Of a stretch of 64,000 bases of DNA, positions 59,450-64,000 are shown piece by piece. Both the position numbers and the translations under genes were made by a program. Position 1 is the stretch's first letter. The number at the start of each line of letters is the position of its first letter. The stretch is from Hydractinia symbiolongicarpus (taxonomy: Eukaryota; Cnidaria; Hydrozoa; Anthoathecata; Hydractiniidae). The stretch spans positions 16,450,001 to 16,514,000 of the forward strand of contig NC_079880.1 of assembly GCF_029227915.1 (NCBI RefSeq), given 5' to 3'. The notes beneath the pieces were generated by a model. That model was given only the letters and a program-made list of their open reading frames with translations. It searched no databases and was not told the origin of the DNA.

Positions 59450-60408
59450 GTCCTAAGTTGTTTTTCCTGGTTCCATGGCTTTAGAAAGCCGTAATCCACA
59501 TGCACGCATCATGAAAAGGCTATAATACGGCCTTTTGACGCCTAATAAAGGCCTTACAGGTAAATCACGTGGTTCCACGCGTCCAAGCTTGTTACCATTG
59601 GCCTAGTCGATCCACTCTCAATACACTACGACGTCCTAAGTTGTTTTCCCTGGTTCCATGGCTTTAGGACGCCGTAAACCTCATGCACACGCCATAAAAA
59701 GGCTGTAATACGGCCTTTTGCCGACTATTAAAGGCCTTACACGTAAATCACGTGGGTCCGCGGGTCTGCGCAGGTTTTATTTGGTCTAGTCCTTCCACCC
59801 TCAATACACTAGAATGTCCTAAGTTGTTTTCTCTTGCTCCATACCCTTGGAACGCCGTCAACTACCTGCACACACGTCTATAGCCATATGTCCTTTTGCA
59901 GCCTATTAATCCACATGCACACGCCATGAAAAGGCTATAATACGGCCTTTTGACGCCTAATAAAGGCCTTACAGGTAAATCACGCGGTTCCCCGCGTCCA
60001 AGCTTGTTACCATTGGTCTAGTTCTTCCACTATCAATACACTACGCCGTCCTAAGTTGTTTTCCCTGGTTCCATGGCTTTAGAAAGACGTAATCCACATG
60101 CAAACGCCATGAAAAGGCTGTAATACGGCCTTTTGCCGCCTATTAAAGGCCTTACACGTAAATCACGTGGGTGTGCGTGTCTGCACATGTTTTATTTGGT
60201 CTAGTCCTTCCACCCTCAATACACTAGGACGTCCTAAGTTGTTTTTTCTTGCTCCATACCCTTGGAACGCCGTCAACTACATGCACACACGTCCATAGCC
60301 ATATGTCCTTTTGCAGCCTATTAAAGGCCTTACACGTAAATCACGTGGTTCCACGCGTCCAAGCTTGTTACCATTGGCCTAGTCCTTCCACTCTCAATAC
60401 ACTACGAC
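59450..60408 (+). repeat. 959-bp E-D interlude, copy 2
   Basis: Repeats 56219-57177 at +3231 with the same 183/183/233/182/178 bp monomer lengths. Copy 1 then continues with a gtccaaagttg monomer, and this copy with H (60409), so the 3231-bp super-repeat ends near 60380. Confidence 0.85.
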
Positions 60409-60770
60409 GTCCTAAGTTGTTCTCCCTGTCTGCATGCCTTGGGAACGCCGTAAACTACATGCAAAGGACTCTAAAGTCTGTTATACGGCCTTTTGCGGCC
60501 TATTAAAGTCCTTACACGTAAATTACGTCGTTCCACGCGTCCATGACGGTTACGATTGGTCTAGTCCTTCCATTCTCAATGGACTAGAACGTCCTAAGTT
60601 GTTTTCCCCGGCGCCAAGGCTGTACAACGCCGTCAACTACGTGCACATGCGTCTGAAGGCTGCAATACGGCCTTTTGCGGCCTATTAAAGGCCCTACACG
60701 TAAATCGCGTGGTTCCGCGTGCCTGCGCAGGTTACCATTGGACTAGTCCTTCCACTGTCCATGCACTACG
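60049..60770 (+). repeat. Block repeated at 63344-64000 (offset ~3296)
   Basis: Edges 60049, 60231, 60409 and 60591 match 63344, 63527, 63705 and 63887. Order: G/E hybrid, D (178 bp), H with a catgacggttacg 3' half, and A. The second copy runs off the window end. Confidence 0.85.
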
Positions 60771-61678
60771 ACGTCTTAAGTTATTTTTTCTGGCTCCATG
60801 GCTTTGGAACGCCGTCAATTACATGCACACACGTCTATAACAAGCAATATGGCATTTTGCCGCCTAATAAAAGCCTTACACGTAAGTTACGCGGTTCCAC
60901 GCGTCCATACCGGTTACCATTGGTCTAGTCCTTCCATTCTCAATGGACTAGAACGTCCTAAGTTATTTTCCCCAGCGACAAGGCTGTACAACGCCGTCAA
61001 CTACGTGCACATGCGTCTAAAGGCTGCAATACGGCCTTTTGCCGCCCATTAAATGCCTTACATGTAATCGTGTGGTTTCGCGTGCCTGCGCTAGTTGCCA
61101 TTGGTCTAGTCCTTCCACTTTCAATACACTAGAACGTCCTAAGTTCTAATTCCTGGTTCCATGGCTTTAGAAAGCCGTGATCCACATGCACACGCCATGA
61201 AAAGGCTATAATACAGCCTTTTGACGCCTAATAAAGGCCTTACAGGTAAATCACGTGGTTCCACGCGTCCAAGCTTGTTACCATTGGTCTAGTTCTTCCA
61301 CTATCAATACACTACGCCGTCCTAAGTTGTTTTCCCTGGTTCCATGGCTTTAGAAAGCCGTAATCCACATGCAAACGCCATGAAAAGGCTGTAATACGGC
61401 CTTTTGCCGCCTATTAAAGGCCTTACACGTAAATCACGTGGGTCTGCGTGTCTGCGCATGTTTTATTTGGTCTAGTCCTTCCACCCTCAATACACTAGGA
61501 CGTCCTAAGTTGTTTTTCTTGCTCCATACCCTTGGAACGCCGTCAACTACATGCACACACGTGCATAGCCATATGTCCTTTTGCAGCCTATTAAAGGCCT
61601 TACACGTAAATCACGTGGTTCCACGCGTCCAAGCTTGTTACCATTGGCCTAGTCCTTCCACTCTCAATACACTACGGT
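60771..61678 (+). repeat. Mixed monomers
   Basis: Edges 60773 (B-like), 60955 (A-like), 61136 (G-like, ttctaattcctgg), 61319 (G/E hybrid) and 61502 (D, 177 bp). 61319-61678 resembles 60049-60408. No gene or inserted element is seen. Confidence 0.65.
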
Positions 61679-61883
61679 GACCTAAGTTGTTCTCCCTGTC
61701 TCCATGCTTGGGAACGCCGTAAACTACATGCAAAGGACTCTAAAGTCTGTTATACGGCCTTTTGCGTCTATAGCTATATGCCCTTTTGCAGCCTATTAAA
61801 GGCCTTACACGTAAATCACGTGGTTCCACGCGTCCAGGCTTGTTACCATTGGCCTAGTCCTTCCACTCTCAATACACTACGAC
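61679..61883 (+). repeat. 205-bp irregular monomer
   Basis: An H-headed monomer starts at a damaged edge (ggtgacctaag). At about 61765 it passes from ggccttttgcg into tctatagctatatgccctt, which is D-type sequence that normally precedes the core. About 23 bp is gained and the core is partly doubled. A short cg(t)c match lies at the join. Seen once. Confidence 0.8.
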
Positions 61884-63343
61884 GTCCTAAGTTGTTCTCC
61901 CTGTCTCCATGCCTTGGGAACGCCGTAAACTACATGCAAATGACTCTAAAGGTTGTAATACGGCCTTTTGCCGCCTATTAAAGGCCCTACACGTAAATCG
62001 CGTGGTTCCGCGTGCCTGCGCAGGTTACCATTGGACTAGTCCTTCCACTGTCCATGCACTACGACGTCTTAAGTTATTTTCTCTGGCTCCATGACTTTGG
62101 AACGCCGTCAATTACATGCACACACGTCTATAACCAGCAGTATGACATTTTGCCGCCTAATAAAAGCCTTACACGTAAGTTGCGCGGTTCCACGCGTCCA
62201 TACCGGTTACCATTGGTGTGGCCCTTCCATTCTCAATGGACTAGAACGTCCTAAGTGGTTTTCCCCATCGCGGAGGCTGTACAACGCCGTCAACTACGTG
62301 GACATTCGTCTAAAGGCTGCAATACGGCCTTTTGCCGCCCATTAAAGGCCTTACACGTAAATCGCGTGTTTCCGCGTGACTGCGCAGGTTACCATTGGTC
62401 TAGTCCTTTCACTCTCAATACACTAGAACGTCCTACGTTGTTATTCCTGGTTCCATGGCTTTAGAACGCCGTAAACCACATGCACACGCAATAAAAAGGC
62501 TATAATGCGTCCTTTTGCGGCCTATCAAAGGCCTTACACTTAAATTACGTGGTTCCACGCGTCTAAGCTTGCTCTCATTGGTCTATTCCTTCCATTCTCA
62601 ATGGACTAGAACGTCCTAAGTTGTTTTCCCTGGCTCCATGTCTTTACAACGCCGCAAAACACATGCACACGCCATGAAAAGGTTATAATACGGCCTTTTG
62701 ACGCCTATTAAATGCCTTACACGTAAATCACGTGGTTCCGCGTGACTGCGCAGGTTACTATTGGTCTAGTTCTTCCACTCTCAATGCACTAGGACGTCCT
62801 AAGTTGTATTCCCTGGCTCCATGTCTTTACAACGCCGCAAAACACATGCACACGCCATGAAAAGGCTATAATACAGCCTTTTGACGCCTATTAAATGCCT
62901 TACACGTAATCGTGTGGTTTCGCGTGCCTGCGCAGGTTACCATTGGGGTAGTCCTTCCACTCTCAATACACTACGCCGCCCTAAGTTGTTTTTCCTGGTT
63001 CCATGGCTTTACAACGCCGTCAACCACATGCACACGCCATGAAAAGGCTATAATACGGCCTTTTGACGCCTATTAAATGCCATACACGTAAATCACGTTG
63101 GTCTGCGTGCCTGCGCAGGTTACCATTGGTCTAGTCTTTCCACTGTCAATGCACTACGACGTCCTAAGTTGTTTTCTCTGGCTCCATAGCTTTGGAACGC
63201 TGTCAACTACATGTACACGCCATTGAAAAGCAATAATACCGCCTTTTGCCGCCTAATAAAGTCCTTACACGTAAATCACGTGGTTCCACGCGTCCAAGCT
63301 TGTTAAGATTGGTCTAGTTCTTCCACTATCAATACACTACGCC
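61884..63343 (+). repeat. Mixed monomers
   Basis: Edges 61884 (H), 62066 (B-like), 62248 (A-like), 62430, 62613 (C), 62796 (C-like), 62978 and 63161 (F). 62066-62480 matches 23762-24175. No gene, transposon or unique sequence is seen. Confidence 0.65.
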
Positions 63344-64000
63344 GTCCTAAGTTGTTTTCCCTGGTTCCATGGCTTTAGAAAGCCGTAATCCACATGCAAA
63401 CGCCATGAAAAGGCTGTAATACGGCCTTTTGCCGCCTATTAAAGGCCTTACACGTAAATCACGTGGGTCTGCGTGTCTGCGCATGTTTTATTTGGTCTAG
63501 TCCTTCCACCCTCAATACACTAGGACGTCCTAAGTTGTTTTTTCTTGCTCCATACCCTTGGAACGCCGTCAACTACATGCACACACGTCCATAGCCATAT
63601 GTCCTTTTGCAGCCTATTAAAGGCCTTACACGTAAATCACGTGGTTCCACGCGTCCAAGCTTGTTACCATTGGCCTAGTCCTTCCACTCTCAATACACTA
63701 CGACGTCCTAAGTTGTTCTCCCTGTCTCCATGCCTTGGGAACGCCGCAAACTACATGCAAAGGACTCTAAAGTCTGTTATACGGCTTTTTGCGGCCTATT
63801 AAAGTCCTTACACGTAAATTACGTCGTTCCACGCGTCCATGACGGTTACGATTGGTCTAGTCCTTCCATTCTCAATGGACTAGAACGTCCTAAGTTGTTT
63901 TCCCCGGCGCCAAGGCTGTACAACGCCGTCAACTACGTGCACATGCGTCTGAAGGCTGCAATACGGCCTTTTGCGGCCTATTAAAGGCCTTACACGTGAA
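63344..64000 (+). repeat. Second copy of block 60049-60705, cut by window end
   Basis: Edges 63344, 63527, 63705 and 63887. The last monomer is incomplete (114 bp) and of subtype A. The array clearly continues beyond the window. Confidence 0.85.

Larger units (their letters stand above)
1..64000 (+). repeat. Tandem satellite array, ~182-bp monomer
   Basis: Using GTCCTAAG and its point variants as the monomer edge, I placed 351 edges across the window (1, 183, 365, 547, 729, 912 and so on to 63887). That is 350 complete intervals with a mean of about 182.5 bp. Most intervals are 181-183 bp; about 20 deviate, and each of those is listed separately. All monomers have the same orientation. No inverted segment, transposon, unique spacer, microsatellite or gene interrupts the array, and both window ends lie inside it. 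A length near one nucleosome plus linker is typical of eukaryotic centromeric and heterochromatic satellites. The centromere assignment is inference and the family is not recognised. Confidence 0.97.

Noticed and set aside
1-64000. CRISPR array
   Set aside because: The repeats are contiguous ~182-bp units with no unique spacers, and they mutate gradually between copies. No cas genes.
1-64000. Transposon or retroviral insertion, telomere repeat, rDNA or tRNA genes
   Set aside because: Every stretch examined could be aligned to the monomer. No terminal repeats, target-site duplications, TTAGGG-like runs or RNA gene cores were seen.

Overview
The whole 64 kb window is one uninterrupted tandem satellite array. 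I found no gene, RNA gene, transposon, CRISPR array or unique sequence in it. The recurring edge motif GTCCTAAG and its point variants fall at 351 positions, with a mean spacing of about 182.5 bp. Most intervals are 181-183 bp and one subtype is regularly 178 bp. Every monomer reads in the same direction. A representative monomer is about 45% G+C. The array structure points to eukaryotic heterochromatin (centromeric, pericentromeric or knob-like), with a monomer close to one nucleosome plus linker. I do not recognise the satellite family and cannot name the organism or clade.

Monomers fall into at least nine subtypes, called A to I here, with many hybrids between them. They are arranged in layered higher-order repeats (HORs). 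By region: 1-6920 is mixed monomers including a 10-mer HOR. 6921-20185 is three copies of a large block (offsets 5060, 3536 and 8596 bp), the middle one lacking 1524 bp. 20186-27928 is mixed, with a run of near-identical 183-bp monomers and a 361-bp dimer series. 27929-32851 is three copies of a 1641-bp 9-mer. 32852-36460 is a mosaic of pieces also found at 2730-6600 and 11904-13016. 36461-50263 is mixed monomers with 2192, 912, 1825, 547 and 7484-bp duplications. 50264-59449 is dominated by seven copies of a 1045-bp hexamer marked by a 131-bp truncated monomer, itself inside 2455-bp and 3231-bp super-repeats. 59450-64000 is mixed, with a 3296-bp-offset duplication.

Nothing here works as genes. 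Any biology would lie in the DNA itself. Each monomer is rich in short dyads: aaaaggc/gcctttt, ggccttt/aaaggcc, cacgt/acgtg, a box that is either CCTGCGCAGG or ACGCGT plus AAGCTT, ACCATTGGT, and an edge palindrome TAGGACGTCCTA. Some divergent monomers keep a dyad through paired or register-shifted changes, and most length-changing junctions touch the hairpin zone. CpG is not depleted in the monomer I counted. All alignments and counts were done by eye, so coordinates of block edges are good to about 10-40 bp.
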